From Gari tellinella (Eukaryota > Mollusca > Bivalvia > Cardiida > Psammobiidae), in the NCBI GenBank assembly GCA_922989275.2, contig OV277870.1, positions 39,490,356-39,554,355 of the forward strand: 64,000 bases of DNA, given 5' to 3'. Positions 32,664 through 43,735 of this stretch are shown piece after piece. Position 1 is the stretch's first letter. Each line of letters starts with the position of its first letter. The position numbers and the translations under genes are program-made. A model generated the notes under the pieces. The model was not told the origin of the DNA, searched no databases, and saw only the letters and a list, made by a program, of their open reading frames with translations.

Positions 32664-34063
32664 CCCAGCAGGCACACCAACGTTGAATCAACGTTGGATC
32701 AATGTTGAACTTCAACGTTGAAACAACGTACGATTTATATTTGATTTTGAAAGTTTGTTTGACGTTGAACCTCAACGTTGATAATGGTTGAAGTTTCAAC
32801 GTTGAAATGACGTTGATTCAACGTCAAAACAACATTGTTTCGAGTGGGCTGTCCGTTTTTGTGTGCGTTTTTTTCTCCAGATATTGTTTTATTTTCAAAT
32901 TCTGCCTTCAACTTAGGTTTTAGGAGCTCTACTCTAATAATAGTAGAGTAGACAACGCATGGGCGTTTGAAGATGTTTGATTACAGCTTATCAAATATGG
33001 TTGCTTCATTTATTAGTACGCTGAGTATCTATAAATAAACATTTTTACATTGAATTGGTTTGCTTTCTGGAAGGTTGTATTTTATTCATTTTAATTGTAA
33101 ACTTGAATGTAAAATTCAGTGCTTACTATTAAGAACTTAGAACTTATTTCTTTTGCATCTAAACTATGAAGGATCAAATTAATATTTAAGTTGAAGTTGT
33201 TATGATTATTTATTAAATAGAGGATAACTGTTTTTTTCAGTGTAAGATCGAAATTTAATCCATTGAGTGAACATCAGACGTTATATTTTCACGAGTGGCG
33301 AAGCCACGAGTGAAAATATAACAGTCTGATGTTCACGAAATGGATTAAATTCGATCTTACACTGAAAAAACACAGTTATTCTATTTATTTATGCTTTTAA
33401 GCCACTTTTTAAACGAAATTGTTTAAAAATTGAAAGCGAACGTACATTATTTATCCCGTGTTGAGCCCCACGTTTTATGTCGAATACATGTGCGTGACAG
33501 TTGGCGGTATAATGCCGTTACTTATTTGTTGATTTGACGTCATCCGAATGACTTCGTTGCTCCCGAGTTTGGATTCGTGCTCTTCCGATGAGTAGTTCGC
33601 GACAAATCGGACTGCCGGAATTTAACGATAAGACACGATTGACTACGATACTTGGGGAACCCTACGGGGAAAATTCATAATAAAAGCGATTGGTGATAAT
33701 CCACTGCAGTGGATTACCAAGTGATCATCCACTGCTATTTCGTGGTAATCCACCGAAAAGCATAAATAAATAATAATAATTTTTACCTACGTCCATTATC
33801 TGACAATGTTGATTCAACGTTGATTCAACTTTGGCAGTAGATTTTTAAATTTAATTTATTTTTTTACGATAAATCATAGTTTACGTGATGAGACATAACC
33901 ACTACAATATAATTTATCAGAATTTTCATTTTCAACGATTTGTTTTTTCCCACGACCATTTTCAACGTTGATTCAACGTTAGCAATAAATTCGGTACCGA
34001 CCCATGGTCGTCCAAGGGTGAAAAAGGGTTGATCAACGTTGCAACGTTGTGTGCCTGCTGGGC
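32664..34063. mobile_element. CAACGTTG-repeat element with CCCAGCAGGCACA ends
   Basis: CCCAGCAGGCACACCAACG at the left, GTTGTGTGCCTGCTGGG at the right. Subterminal CAACGTTGATTCAACGTTG repeats lie near both ends. The middle (33214-33775) is a separate palindrome. No coding seen. Confidence 0.75.
33214..33775. repeat. 173-bp imperfect palindrome plus a TIR segment
   Basis: Centre GAGTGGCGAAGCCACGAG; arms run out to AAATAGAGGATAACTG and CAGTTATTCTATTT. From 33386, TTATTTATGCTTTT is inverted at about 33760-33775 (AAAAGCATAAATAA). Confidence 0.75.
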
Positions 34064-34210
34064 GACCATTATCAACGTTGATTCAACGTTGATTCAACGT
34101 TGTCATTAGATTTTCTAAATTGAATTTATTTTAACGATAAATCATAGTCGACGTGGTTAGACATTAAACACTGCGATATAATTAATCAGAAACTTCAATT
34201 TCAGTATTTT
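33805..34210. repeat. Two diverged direct copies of a CAACGTTG/ACGATAAATCATAG unit
   Basis: ACGATAAATCATAGT(T/C), then ACGTG and ATTAAACACT-like sequence appears at 33867 and 34134. Each is preceded by CAACGTTGATTCAA copies. Confidence 0.65.
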
Positions 34211-35285
34211 TAGCTCACCTGGCACGTAGTGCCAAGGTGAGCTTTTAGGATCGCTGGATGTCCGTCGTCCGTCCACAATTGTTCGTTAACACCCTACCAG
34301 GTTCAAATCTAATTGGATCTTGATGAAACTTGGTCACAATATTTGCCACAATGAAATCTAGGTCAAGCTCGAATGTGGGTCATGTCCGGTCAAAAACTAG
34401 GTCACTAGGTCAAATTATCTAAATACCTTGTTAACACTCTAGAGGCTACAAATTTCATTGGATCTTCATGAAACTTCATCAATATAATTGCCTCAATAAA
34501 ATCTAGGTCAAGTTCGAATGTGGGTCATGTCCGGTCAAAAACTAGGTCACTAGGTCAAATCTTCGAAAAACCTTGTTAACACTCTAGAGACTACAAATTT
34601 AATTGGATCTTCATGAAACTTCATCAAAATGTTTGCCTCAATGAAATCTAGGTCAAGTTTGAATGTGGGTCATGTCCGGTCAAAAACTAGGTCACTAGGT
34701 CAAATTATCGAAAAACCTTGTTAACACTCCAGATGCTACAAATTTCATTTGATCTTCATGAAACTTCACCAATATGATTGCCTCAATGGAATCTAGGCCA
34801 AGTTCGAATGTGGGTCATGTCCGGTCAAAAACTAGGTCACTAGGTCAAATGTTAGAAAAAGCTTGTTAACACTCTCGAGACTACAAATTTTATTGGATCT
34901 TCATGAAACTTCATCAAAATGTTTGCCTCAATCAAATCTAGGTCAAGTTCGAATGTGGGTCATGTCTGGTCAAAAACTAGGTCACTAGGTCAAATTATCG
35001 AAAAACCTTGTTAACACTCTAGAGGCTACAAATTTCATTTGATCTTCATGAAACTTCATCAATATGATTGCCTCAATGAAATCTAGGCCAAGTTCGAATG
35101 TGGGTCATGTCCGGTCAAAAACTAGGTCACTAGGTCAAATCATCGAAAAACCTCGTTAACACTATAGAGACTACAAAATTCATTGAATCTTCATGAAACT
35201 TGAACATGCCCGGTCAAAAACTAGGTCACTCGGTGTACATGGTTACATGGTTACCAGGTGAGCGATTTAGGGTCATAGTGGTCCT
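34207..35285 (+). mobile_element. AGCTCACCTGG element with a 145-bp tandem array (six units)
   Basis: Left TTAGCTCACCTGGCACGTAG hairpin and GTCCGTCGTCCGTCC. Then CATGTCCGGTCAAAAACTAG recurs at 34381, 34526, 34671, 34816, 34961 and 35106, exactly 145 bases apart. Right end ACCAGGTGAGCGATTTAGGG. Confidence 0.9.
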
Positions 35286-35596
35286 TTTCAACTGAATTAC
35301 AGTTTAACCCTTTGCCAGCTGGTCGCAACAGTTTGGATGCTGATCAGATGCAGAAACATAGCAGTCTTATCTGGTTTGAGCTGTAAGAATATAATCTTAA
35401 GATTTGTTCAAATCGAAATTGCCCAGAATTAAGCTTGATTTAGTTCTGCTTTGAAGACTACAAATACATTATCAGCAGAGTGTAGGCTGAGAGCTTGGTC
35501 AATTTAGTCTTTGTTTACATTTTATATGGGACAAACTGCCTGGTCCGTTGTATACAGTTGTGTCGCAATTCTTTCTTTCTCTATATACTGCTACAC

Positions 35597-36663
35597 CCAC
35601 AGGTACTTGACACATACTTTATTATCTATTAACCCCCCCCCCCCCCTTTTTTTTAAAAAAAAAAAAATTTTTTTTTTTTATTATACTTCTATTATAGATA
35701 CAAGGTAAACAGCGCAATTCGACACCTAGTCTTTACTATCCACTTTTACTGATGCTAAAATAGACTCGATCGCCGATATTCTCTTGTGGTATCCTCGGGA
35801 AAGGATTAATTTATCAATATCTACTTTTTATTTCATCAAATTCCGTCAAATAACGCCACAGTACGTGAATTATAACGAAAATAAGCATAAAAAAGTTTTC
35901 TGTCGTTCTCTTGGTACAGAATTTATTGCCCAAAATAAGGGGTAATCTAGTCGGTTTGCACATTTAACGGCCTTTACGGCTGGAACTTTCACCTAATTTC
36001 ATTAGAGCAAACGCGTTTGTGTCGGAACATGACCCTCTTCACTATCAGCTATATGAAATATACATGTAATTTGGCATGAAATTGACAAGTGAAAGACTCA
36101 TTTCATTGTGAATGCCATTTTGAATACCGGAATGAATTGAATGAACGGAGCGATCTCATTGGTCAAAATTAAACAGGTAAAGTTTCTTTTAATTTTGCAT
36201 TCTATGTAAATTATATAAAACTGATAATATTTCATTTAAAGATGATTTATAATATTTGGTGAAAGTTCCAGTGGCATAGGCCGTTTATTGTGGACAAATA
36301 ACAGATCACCCCTACATGTACATTCGTTGCTATGTACAATTCTGTACCAAGAGAACGACAGAAAACTTTTTTATGCTTATTTTCGTTATAATTCACGTAC
36401 TGTGGCGTTATTTGACGGAATTTGATGAAATAAAAAGTAGATATTGATAAATTAATCCTTTCCCGAGGATACCACAAGAGAATATCGGCGATCGAGTCTA
36501 TTTTAGCATCAGTAAAAGTGGATAGTAAAGACTAGGTGTCGAATTGCGCTGTTTACCTTGTATCTATAATAGAAGTATAGTAAAAAAAAAAAAAAAAAAT
36601 TTTTTTTTTTAAGGGGGGGGGGGGGTGTTAATAGATAATAAAGTATGTGTCAAGTACCTGTGG
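35597..36663. repeat. Long inverted repeat, arms about 325 bp, spacer about 414 bp
   Basis: Left arm 35597-35923, right arm 36338-36663. They look nearly identical, including a C-run/T-run/A-run/T-run block (35636-35680) mirrored at 36583-36625. Mirrored landmarks are CGATCGCCGATATTCTC and TTCTGTCGTTCTCTTGG. It is a foldback element, or possibly an assembly or long-read hairpin artefact. It lies 350 bases upstream of the carrier gene start. Confidence 0.88.
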
Positions 36664-36859
36664 CTACACCTGTATTCAATTCAAATGTATAATTCTTGAG
36701 TTTGACTGACCTAACAAAGGTCAATATTCAGTTAAGTACACAGACTAGTTATTTAGTAATAAATATAAAACAAAACTGACAACCGCCGTCTACAAGCTAG
36801 ATTCTAATCCAAAACCCAGTTTCTAGTTTGTATTCACGCTCTCTAGGCATGATCGGAGG

Positions 36860-37011
36860 TTTGACCAATCAAAATCCTCGACCGAGAAATCTCACAATTT
36901 GATTGGTCCGTGTAAAGCTCCATGCCCTGTTCAATTGATGGAAATTTTTTGTTTACTAAATGTGTACACACGGCCATTATTTTCGAAGTGTAGAGAGAAT
37001 ACGCATGTTCC
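36860..37011 (+). promoter_or_regulatory. Candidate promoter of the mitochondrial carrier gene (two CCAAT boxes)
   Basis: CCAAT at 36865-36869 (TTGACCAATCAAAA) and an inverted box ATTGG at 36902-36906 (TTTGATTGGTCC) lie 105-147 bases before the ATG at 37012. NF-Y sites in this spacing are common in TATA-less promoters. I see no convincing TATA box. The assignment is inferred from position. Confidence 0.45.
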
Positions 37012-37055
37012 ATGGCTTCGCGAGATGTTTATGGAATTCATTTGGTGGCAGGAGG
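37012..37055 (+). CDS. SLC25A36: Mitochondrial pyrimidine nucleotide carrier (SLC25A33/36-like), exon 1 with start codon
   Basis: ATG opens MASRDVYGIHLVAGG, split after GG of the last glycine codon by donor GTAAGT. Animal SLC25A36 starts with a short polar segment and an HL-AGG motif, matched here by HLVAGG at residues 10-15. The product should be an inner-mitochondrial-membrane carrier exchanging pyrimidine (deoxy)nucleotides for mitochondrial DNA and RNA synthesis. Four exons in this window give 165 codons plus one base; vertebrate relatives have about 311-321 residues, so roughly the second half lies past 64000. SLC25A33 versus SLC25A36 cannot be separated from this half. The family is certain from exons 2-4; the short first exon is supported by frame, motif and upstream CCAAT boxes. 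Confidence 0.8.
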
Positions 37056-37699
37056 GTAAGTTTAATGCCTAAAATGTATTTATTACAATTAATGCAGAGA
37101 TATATGCATTTTCAATGATTTTGAGCGACGAGAACAGTTTAGATTTGTAAACATCTCGTCACTCGTGGTCACAAAAAAATACGGGTCACGAGTGAGCTAG
37201 CGTCTAAAGCACAGACGCTGTTACAATGAACACTTTTCTGTCATAACATTTTGTATAAAACAGTATTTTTTAATGCATCTGCTCTTCCATTTTTTATTGG
37301 AAAATTCGTGAACATTTCGCATGGCATTGTTACATAAATACGGTCGCGCAAAGAGAAATGGCCGACGGTAGGGGGTGTCAGGAATTATAACGATAGCCGT
37401 ATGATAATATCTACTTATGAGAAACAGAATATTCATGTGTGAAGCTTTTAAGCACCGTTTAACTTTTAATGAACATTTATAGTTAATAAAGGCTTTTAAG
37501 CACTGTTGCGTTGGTGTGCACGTCGGGGAGTGTGTAGAGGAAAGGGGGGGGGGGGGGGGGGGGTTAGTTTCTGACAGCCCTGTAATTCGGGCTTTATGAA
37601 TTACATAAAATCGAAAATATACGACCAATTCATTGTGTACTTAAATTGTATAATGGGGTGTAAACAATTTCGGTCTGTATCCCACGGCATAAATGGACA

Positions 37700-38000
37700 A
37701 GTGAGCTACGGTTGCAAACATTTTTCCATCAAGCCTGGCCCTCCCTATGATGTCAACAATCAGAGCGTCCATTACTTCTTTCTTTTCTATCTCTATACTG
37801 ATACACACCCCTTTCGGGTATTACGAGCAGGGGCACTTTTTAGATGCACCATTGGGACTGTAACCAGCAGGTCACTTTATCCTGACACCGACGAACCAGT
37901 TGTAATGCTAACCCGAATTCCTGAGCGTCAGGGAGGGAAGCCATAATGGCATTACTACCAATTTTAAAGTCTTTGGTTTGACCCGGCCGGGGCACAGGGA
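37700..38000 (-). mobile_element. SINE copy, minus strand, sharing body with 52844-53045
   Basis: Read on the minus strand from 38000: CCCCGGCCGGGTCAAACC, AAAGACTTTAAAATTGGTAG, CTTCCCTCCCTGACGCTCAG, then GGTTCGTCGGTGTCAGGATA and AAGTGACC. The same blocks occur in order in the tRNA-headed SINE at 52844. Its promoter head is not clear here. The 116-codon ORF at 37596 on the plus strand covers it and is not a gene. Confidence 0.7.
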
Positions 38001-38443
38001 ACCGGCTCATAGTCAAGTGTTCTATATATATGATAATATACCTCAATAAAGATACGGATTTGGTGACTGTTAATGTAAGTAAATGTTTATTTATTGATAA
38101 CTTATCGATCCCAGTCAGTCTTCCGTGTGCAGAAGGCGCATGTGTCCGTGTTTAGTCTTGGCAATTCGTGACCGCTGCGATGACGAGTTCGGTTCCGAGA
38201 CCAAGAAAACACCGCAAAACCGAAATATTTGAGCCCACCCCGCTTTAGTATGGTGATGGAAATATAAAAATTTGGTGTCGCTCGGTTCGTAATTAAGTGT
38301 TTATTATGTGGGTAGGTTTCATTTCCCCCAGTCTTTGCATGACTGTAAAAAATCGCGATCAACCGTGGGGGGTGACAATCCGTGTTATTTCCCTTTATTA
38401 TATTATCATATATATAGAACACTTGACTATGAGCCGGTGAATT
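37990..38443. repeat. Inverted repeat GGAACCGGCTCATAGTCAAG, arms about 45 bp
   Basis: Left arm at 37995-38040 (CCGGCTCATAGTCAAGTG, TTCTATATATATGATAATA); right arm at 38399-38438 is its complement, TATTATCATATATATAGAAC, ACTTGACTATGAGCCGGT. The right arm is cut by an insertion at 38439. The loop of about 360 bases has no coding. Confidence 0.75.
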
Positions 38444-39255
38444 AGGGACGATGTGGACCACCGCCGATGTGAACCACCGCCGATGTGAACCGATTTAGCA
38501 GACGATGTGAACCACACAATAAGACGATGTGAACCTGCTTATTTTTTTTAATTTATAAGTGAAATATCAGATGTATTTGTAACAATTGGAAACTATGTAT
38601 ACTTTTTAATTTTCATTGACCTGTTATTACCCTATTTTAGCGACAATACATGTCCTATGTTGCCATCTGTCACATGAATCACAGGCAATTGCCTGCTGCA
38701 GCTCCCTCATTTCCTTACCACAAGATATGCACAAATCGCACATCCTTGTGCAACGGCACAATAGTCACTTTATCACTTTCTAATATCACAGATACTTATA
38801 TTAAAACGGCACAATAATCACTTTATCACTTTCGAATATCACAGATATTTATATTAAAACGGCACAAAAATCACTTCATCAGCTTCAATATTTGGTAGAC
38901 AATAACACCGTGGTAACGTTTTAAGACACTCAAACAAATTTTTAGACTGAGCATTTCTTTTAGTTGTTTTTTTTTAATTTAAAAAATTCTTTTCAATATT
39001 TATATAAAATCTCTTGTATAAAAATACTATTATGATTTGGGCCGGTTTGGATCTAGGCCGTTTTGATGGGAACGGAGTATTGTTTAATACAAAGAAAAAT
39101 AAGAAGACTTGGGTCGTTTTATTTTGAAAAAAAATTGGTTCACATCGTCCAATAGGGTGGTTCACATCGTCCTGAAAATCGGTTCACATCGTCCAAAAAC
39201 CCGGTTCACATCGTCTAGGTTCACATCGGCGGTGGTTCACATCGTCCATATACCT
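38439..39255. mobile_element. 817-bp element with 8-bp duplication GAGCCGGT and GACGATGTGAACC subterminal repeats
   Basis: Duplication GAGCCGGT at 38431-38438 and 39256-39263. The left end has four to five GACGATGTGAACC or CCGATGTGAACC units; the right end has six in inverse orientation (GGTTCACATCGTC). An 8-bp duplication suggests hAT or P type. The interior holds a 53-base triplicate (CGGCACAATAATCACTTTAT at 38754, 38807, 38860). No transposase seen. Confidence 0.85.
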
Positions 39256-39975
39256 GAGCCGGTTCCCTGTGTTTGTCTCCACCAGTCCGCACAATATTTC
39301 TACTCCATAGGTTCAAATGTGTTAACTAATACAGCTGTCATGTGTGTCAAAAGAAACCAAATTGTCTGTATCATGTTTTTAGTTCAATTTAGCTTTGATA
39401 ACATAGCAGACTACATAGTAACATATTGGACGGTAGTCATTAATTAAACTAAACGTTTTCGATATCGCAGCCAAATTTGCATATATGCTGGCTAAACATA
39501 CATCTATGTATTTAATTACCTTCCATTACCCTTTTGATAGCTCAAGTGTTTAAGTGGCTACATAAAGCAAGTTTAAAGTAAAACAAACAGGTAATATAGA
39601 CTAAGAGCTTTGTGCTTTATCCTGTTCTAAGCTCTTCACTTTACTCATTTGTCCCGTAACCTGACCGGTCTTACTCTTACGGGCATCTAGGCTGATTTCA
39701 TGACAATTTCTCTCCATTAAGTCTTGTCTTCTGTCAACTGCCCTCAGAGTTGCTGAAAAGTTTGAGTCTGTCCACTCCGTGACATAATCTTCCCATCTCT
39801 TCTTTTGTCATCGACAGCTCTTGGCTGTCTCCTGTATTATATATGAACGAATATTCAATTGTGATGCATATCATAGTATTCATATGTATATGATTATGAG
39901 AAGGTAAACTAAAGAAAGTCCATGTGTTGGTCTTCAATGATATGGGCTGATCATGAACATTTTCTTTCTTCACAG

Positions 39976-40248
39976 TGTGGCAGGAACTGTTGGTGCTGTG
40001 TTAACATGTCCACTTGAAGTAGTGAAAACTCGTCTTCAGTCATCAGTTGCGACATTCCATCAAGTTTATATTCCTAGTGTCACAAGTCATCGTGTTAATT
40101 TGATCTCACCCACCGCTCACAGTATAAACTATAATGCCTGTTCCCATGTTGGAGTACACACACATGTGCATGGATCAAGTGCCATTGCAGCGGAAAGGGC
40201 AATACAAATAGCTCACAGCAGATCTGTTGGACTGTATTATTGTCTCAA
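39976..40248 (+). CDS. SLC25A36: SLC25A33/36-like carrier, exon 2: first helix signature and extended matrix loop
   Basis: Acceptor TTTCTTCACAG, donor GTAAGT. After completing the split glycine it reads VAGTVGAVLTCPLEVVKTRL at residues 16-35, containing the mitochondrial-carrier signature P-x-(D/E)-x-x-(K/R)-x-R (PLEVVKTR, residues 27-34) at the end of helix 1. The rest is a hydrophilic His/Ser-rich stretch (SVTSHRVNLISPTAHS, GVHTHVHGSSAIAAERA) leading to LYYCLK. This loop is about 40 residues longer than I recall for human SLC25A36, where the P-x-E signature is followed by about 45 residues before the second motif. It is in a single uninterrupted frame with no stop, so I read it as genuine coding, perhaps a lineage-specific insertion. 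The ATG at 39953 is intronic. Confidence 0.9.
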
Positions 40249-40344
40249 GTAAGTATTATTATTAACATTTGAAAATATTTTCTGGTCTTAGAGACTGCAT
40301 TCTGCTAGACTCTCACCCCAAAGCTTGAATACTTTAAATACACA

Positions 40345-40607
40345 TTACCGTATAGCCTGTCTTTCTAGTATTGAAGATAGATGACCACTTAGAGCAGGTT
40401 AAAAGTAAAACAGTATGCATAATTTGCATATTCTGCTTTACTTTCATCCTGCTATAAACCGCTATCTGCTAGGCTATTGAATATGTATACATTTCTTACA
40501 TAATTATGGTGCTTATTCATGACTGTACATTTAAAGTGAACCTATTTTCTTATGTGAATGACTTAAATTAAAGGCGTAAAAAGACTTATTTATGGAGTAA
40601 TAGGTTA
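40345..40607. mobile_element. Family A MITE
   Basis: ATTACCGTATAGCCTG at the left (TTAA lost), GGAGTAATAGGTTAA at the right; alpha hairpin shortened (ATGCATAATTTGCATATT). Confidence 0.75.
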
Positions 40608-40821
40608 AGACGGGTGAATACCAAGAGTTTACTTGAAAACTCATTCAGGAGCTTTCTGTTGTACTTCCAGTCTGTTTCAAGCATCCACAAGATCAGCATG
40701 CAGAAAAAGTTCCTCATGGAATAATGTATCTAACATTTTATCAGAATGTAATAGAAGCGATATATAGCATTTCACTTTTGTTTTACAGCGCTTCCTTTTA
40801 ACCCATTACTCCATTGCATGT

Positions 40822-41014
40822 CAGGGTTCCAGATAAGGGGAGTATTTCAAAAATTTAAATCTTTATTTCTGCTTAAAACCCTATGGTGTCACTACTCATG
40901 AGAATCGTCTCGAAGAGACGATTCTAATGAGTAGTAACACCATAGGATTTGGTGCTAAAATAAGTAAGAAAATGCTGGATTTGTTCAGTTTACTCCCTCT
41001 TATCTGAAACCCTG
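40822..41014. mobile_element. Family F MITE, 193 bp, 6-bp duplication GCATGT
   Basis: CAGGGTTCCAGATAAGGGG ... CTTATCTGAAACCCTG with GCATGT at 40816-40821 and 41015-41020; centre GAATCGTCTCGAAGAGACGA then TTC. Confidence 0.9.
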
Positions 41015-41608
41015 GCATGTAGATTGAAAGAAAAGAAGAATGCCCCATGAAGTACATTATCTATAAATATATGCTATATTTTTAGCCTGCTTTAAGCTAC
41101 CCTCTGCTTGGAAGTTGGATATAGAAAATATTTCTTTAATTTTAATGACACGTATTCATGACTGCATAAATTGAAATGGAGGAATAAATGAAAAAAATAC
41201 TAAACATGCGTATCTATGGAATAATGTGATAATTAAAGGATTCAACTCAATTCACTTAGAACTGGGAAACATTTAGTACATGTATTTTTTAAATGTCACG
41301 AAAGAAGGAAGAAAAAGTTGACACAAGCGATATCTTATCAGAGTATACTTTACAGTATTGACATGTATGTCATACACATAGTATGTCGGATTGTCCTAAC
41401 CTAGACAAGCTATCAGTGTCAGTACTGTATATATGTACATGATGAACAGTAAAGTGTATACCTCAAGTGAGTCTAAAGATAAAACGTATCGTGACCATTG
41501 TGCATGGAGTTTAGTTATTTTCTCCATAGTTAAAAGTGCAAATCATCTATATCCAACTGTGTTAAAGCAGATGACATTAAAAAGATGAAAATAAAGCATA
41601 CAGCTCTC

Positions 41609-41873
41609 TTAACCTTTTACCTCATAGTCTGTTTCTAGATTTGAAGGCAGGTGCCCACTTAAAGCAGATTGAAAGTAAAGCAGAATGCGCCCTAAGGCGC
41701 ATTCTGCTTTACGTTCAGTCTACTTTAAGCTATCCTGTGCTAGAATACAAATGTATATATATAGAAAATTTTCCCTGTAATATATATTCACGACTGATTA
41801 AATTTGAACTATTTTCTTCAGCGGAGAAATAAATCATATTCGCTAAAAGTCGCTTCTATGGGGTAAAGGGTTA
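41609..41873. mobile_element. Family A MITE
   Basis: TTAACCTTTTACCTCATAGT ... ATGGGGTAAAGGGTTAA; alpha hairpin centre GCGCCCTAAGGCGC. Confidence 0.85.
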
Positions 41874-41929
41874 AGGAGCTTTCACTTTCATTTTGCTCTA
41901 AGAGACACATGTCATTCATTTATTAGACC

Positions 41930-42172
41930 AATTATCCCATTACTCCATAGAGATAAACATATCTATGCATTTAATCTATTCCTACACTGGGGAAAATATT
42001 ATCTTTTCTGTATTAAATTACATGTATTTCTAGTAGATGGTAGCTAAAAAGCAGGCTAAACGTAAAGCAGAATCATTGAATGCACTCTAAGGCACATTCT
42101 ACTTTACTTTCAACCTGCTTTAAGTGGTCACCTGTCTTCAATACAAGAAACATGCTTTTGTGTAATGGGTTA
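41930..42172. mobile_element. Family A MITE, diverged
   Basis: CCAATTATCCCATTACTCCATA ends against TTGTGTAATGGGTTA; hairpin arms AAAGCAGGCTAAACGTAAAG and CTTTACTTTCAACCTGC are only partly complementary. Confidence 0.7.
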
Positions 42173-42402
42173 TATGAAATAATGAAGTCAATAAGAAGAG
42201 ATGTCTTTAATAACTTACTGCAGATAGCAGAAGTGTATGTATATGATATGTCTGCAATTTCAATTCATTTATTTATAATATTTGCAAGTGTTGAACAATA
42301 AGAAATAAGTTAATAACAGATTTAACAGTAAAATGTATAGTTCTAATGGACATGCATTGATCAATTGAACAATTAGAAAATTATCCGTTTGTTTCTTTTC
42401 AG

Positions 42403-42480
42403 ATACATAGTCAGAAATGAAGGTTTTAATGGACTATTCAAAGGGCTTGGTCCAAATCTAGTCGGAGTTGCCCCGTCAAG
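42403..42480 (+). CDS. SLC25A36: SLC25A33/36-like carrier, exon 3
   Basis: Acceptor TTTCTTTTCAG, donor GTAGGT. One base completes the preceding lysine codon, then [25 protein letters not shown]. The EG-x6-(K)G-x-G pattern ([13 protein letters not shown]) is the second part of the carrier signature, in the matrix helix before transmembrane helix 2. [11 protein letters not shown] is nearly identical to vertebrate SLC25A36 as I know it. The arginine codon is split 2+1 into the next exon. The intron before it holds MITEs of families A and F; the intron after it is 5.6 kb. Confidence 0.95.
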
Positions 42481-42843
42481 GTAGGTCATGGTTATATATA
42501 TATATATTATATTTATTATGAATCAATACTTATTTCCCTTGAGCATACAGAATAGACCTAGATATTTTCAACATTTTCCCGTTGCTATGTCTTCCCCAAG
42601 GGATAGGTTTGGAAAAGACAATCCTAATGAGTAGTCACAACATCGGTTTTGGGGGAGCTAGACTTAAGAATTACACAACTGTATAGATATTTGCTTCTCA
42701 AAAGACAGGGTTAAAAGTTGCTGTTCTGAATTAATACTCACAGTCCCTTGAATACTGTCAAATTCTACACAATGTGACATTAATTATGAAATTCATACAT
42801 TTCTGGTGAAACCAAGCATGACTGTTATGTTAAATGACAAACT

Positions 42844-43095
42844 TTAACCCATTACCCATTAGCCTGTTTCTGGTTTTGAAGATAGGTGACCACTTAAAGC
42901 AGGTTGAAAGTAAAGCAGAATGCGCCTTAAGGCGCATTCTGCTTTACTTTCAGCCTGCTTTAAGCTAATAACTATTAGGGTATAAAAGTAATATCTTATG
43001 GTGCATATTCATGACTGTATAAAGTGGAACTTTTTTCTTTAGTGGAGGAATAAATAAAAGGCGTTAAAAGGCGTATTTATTTGGTAATGGGTTAA
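42844..43095. mobile_element. Family A MITE, complete, near-perfect hairpin
   Basis: TTAACCCATTACCCATTAGC ... TTTGGTAATGGGTTAA; hairpin AAAGCAGGTTGAAAGTAAAG, CAGAATGCGCCTTAAGGCGC and complement. It gives the clearest consensus for this family. Confidence 0.9.
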
Positions 43096-43099
43096 TGCT

Positions 43100-43735
43100 G
43101 ATCAGTGATGATTAATGAGATGATGTAGCTAGTGAATGTTTGTATCTAAATATAGAACACTTAGGTAGTATTGATTAGGAGGATGGCCCTGTGTTAGAGT
43201 GTGTGCATGCCCTGTATGCGTGCTGGAATAATGTAAACAATGTTGGTAGCATTAAATCCAGAGGTAGTGTAACATTAGGCTTTCAGAATCCTGGGAAAAC
43301 ATTGTGTGTTCTTAGAATTTTTGTGGAGATTCACAAGTGTTGAAGTATTAACCTGGTGCATGTATATATTATACATGTATATATAGAAGACTTTTCCCAA
43401 TTAAATCTTTTTAATATAGTAAGAAGGATCAATATGAAATGGTGAGATGCTTACCATCTCATCTGTACACCAAAATGTTTGACACTCAGATTATATGCCA
43501 GTAGAAATTTGGAAGCAGGTCTAGTCACTTTCAGAAATGTAGGAGACAGATTTTATTTTTGAAAAAGAGAAGTTATTCAGGATGAGTGTCGATGCAATTA
43601 GCCTTCCTCTTGCTATAAGTGTATACTGAGTATAAAAAATATTGTTTTCAATATTCCAGATAGGGAATTAAATTAATATTAGAGAAGAAGAATTTATATA
43701 TAAATTTAAACAAATAAACAAATAAAAACAACAAC
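43100..43735. other. Intron sequence without recognised feature
   Basis: No hairpin family, exon or tandem repeat seen. A beta-type hairpin (AACAGTGTAGACTCAGATCA, GACAGCTCCTTAAGGAGCTG) follows at 43738-43802 without flanking family B ends. Confidence 0.5.

Noticed and set aside
34381..35150. CRISPR array
   Set aside because: The 145-bp period has no short repeats with unique spacers; the whole unit is repeated and mutated, as in a satellite inside a transposon.
37596..37946. 116-codon plus-strand ORF and 135-codon minus-strand ORF at 37221-37628
   Set aside because: The first overlaps a minus-strand SINE; the second runs through a poly-G tract (proline/serine run). Neither shows a known motif or splice support.
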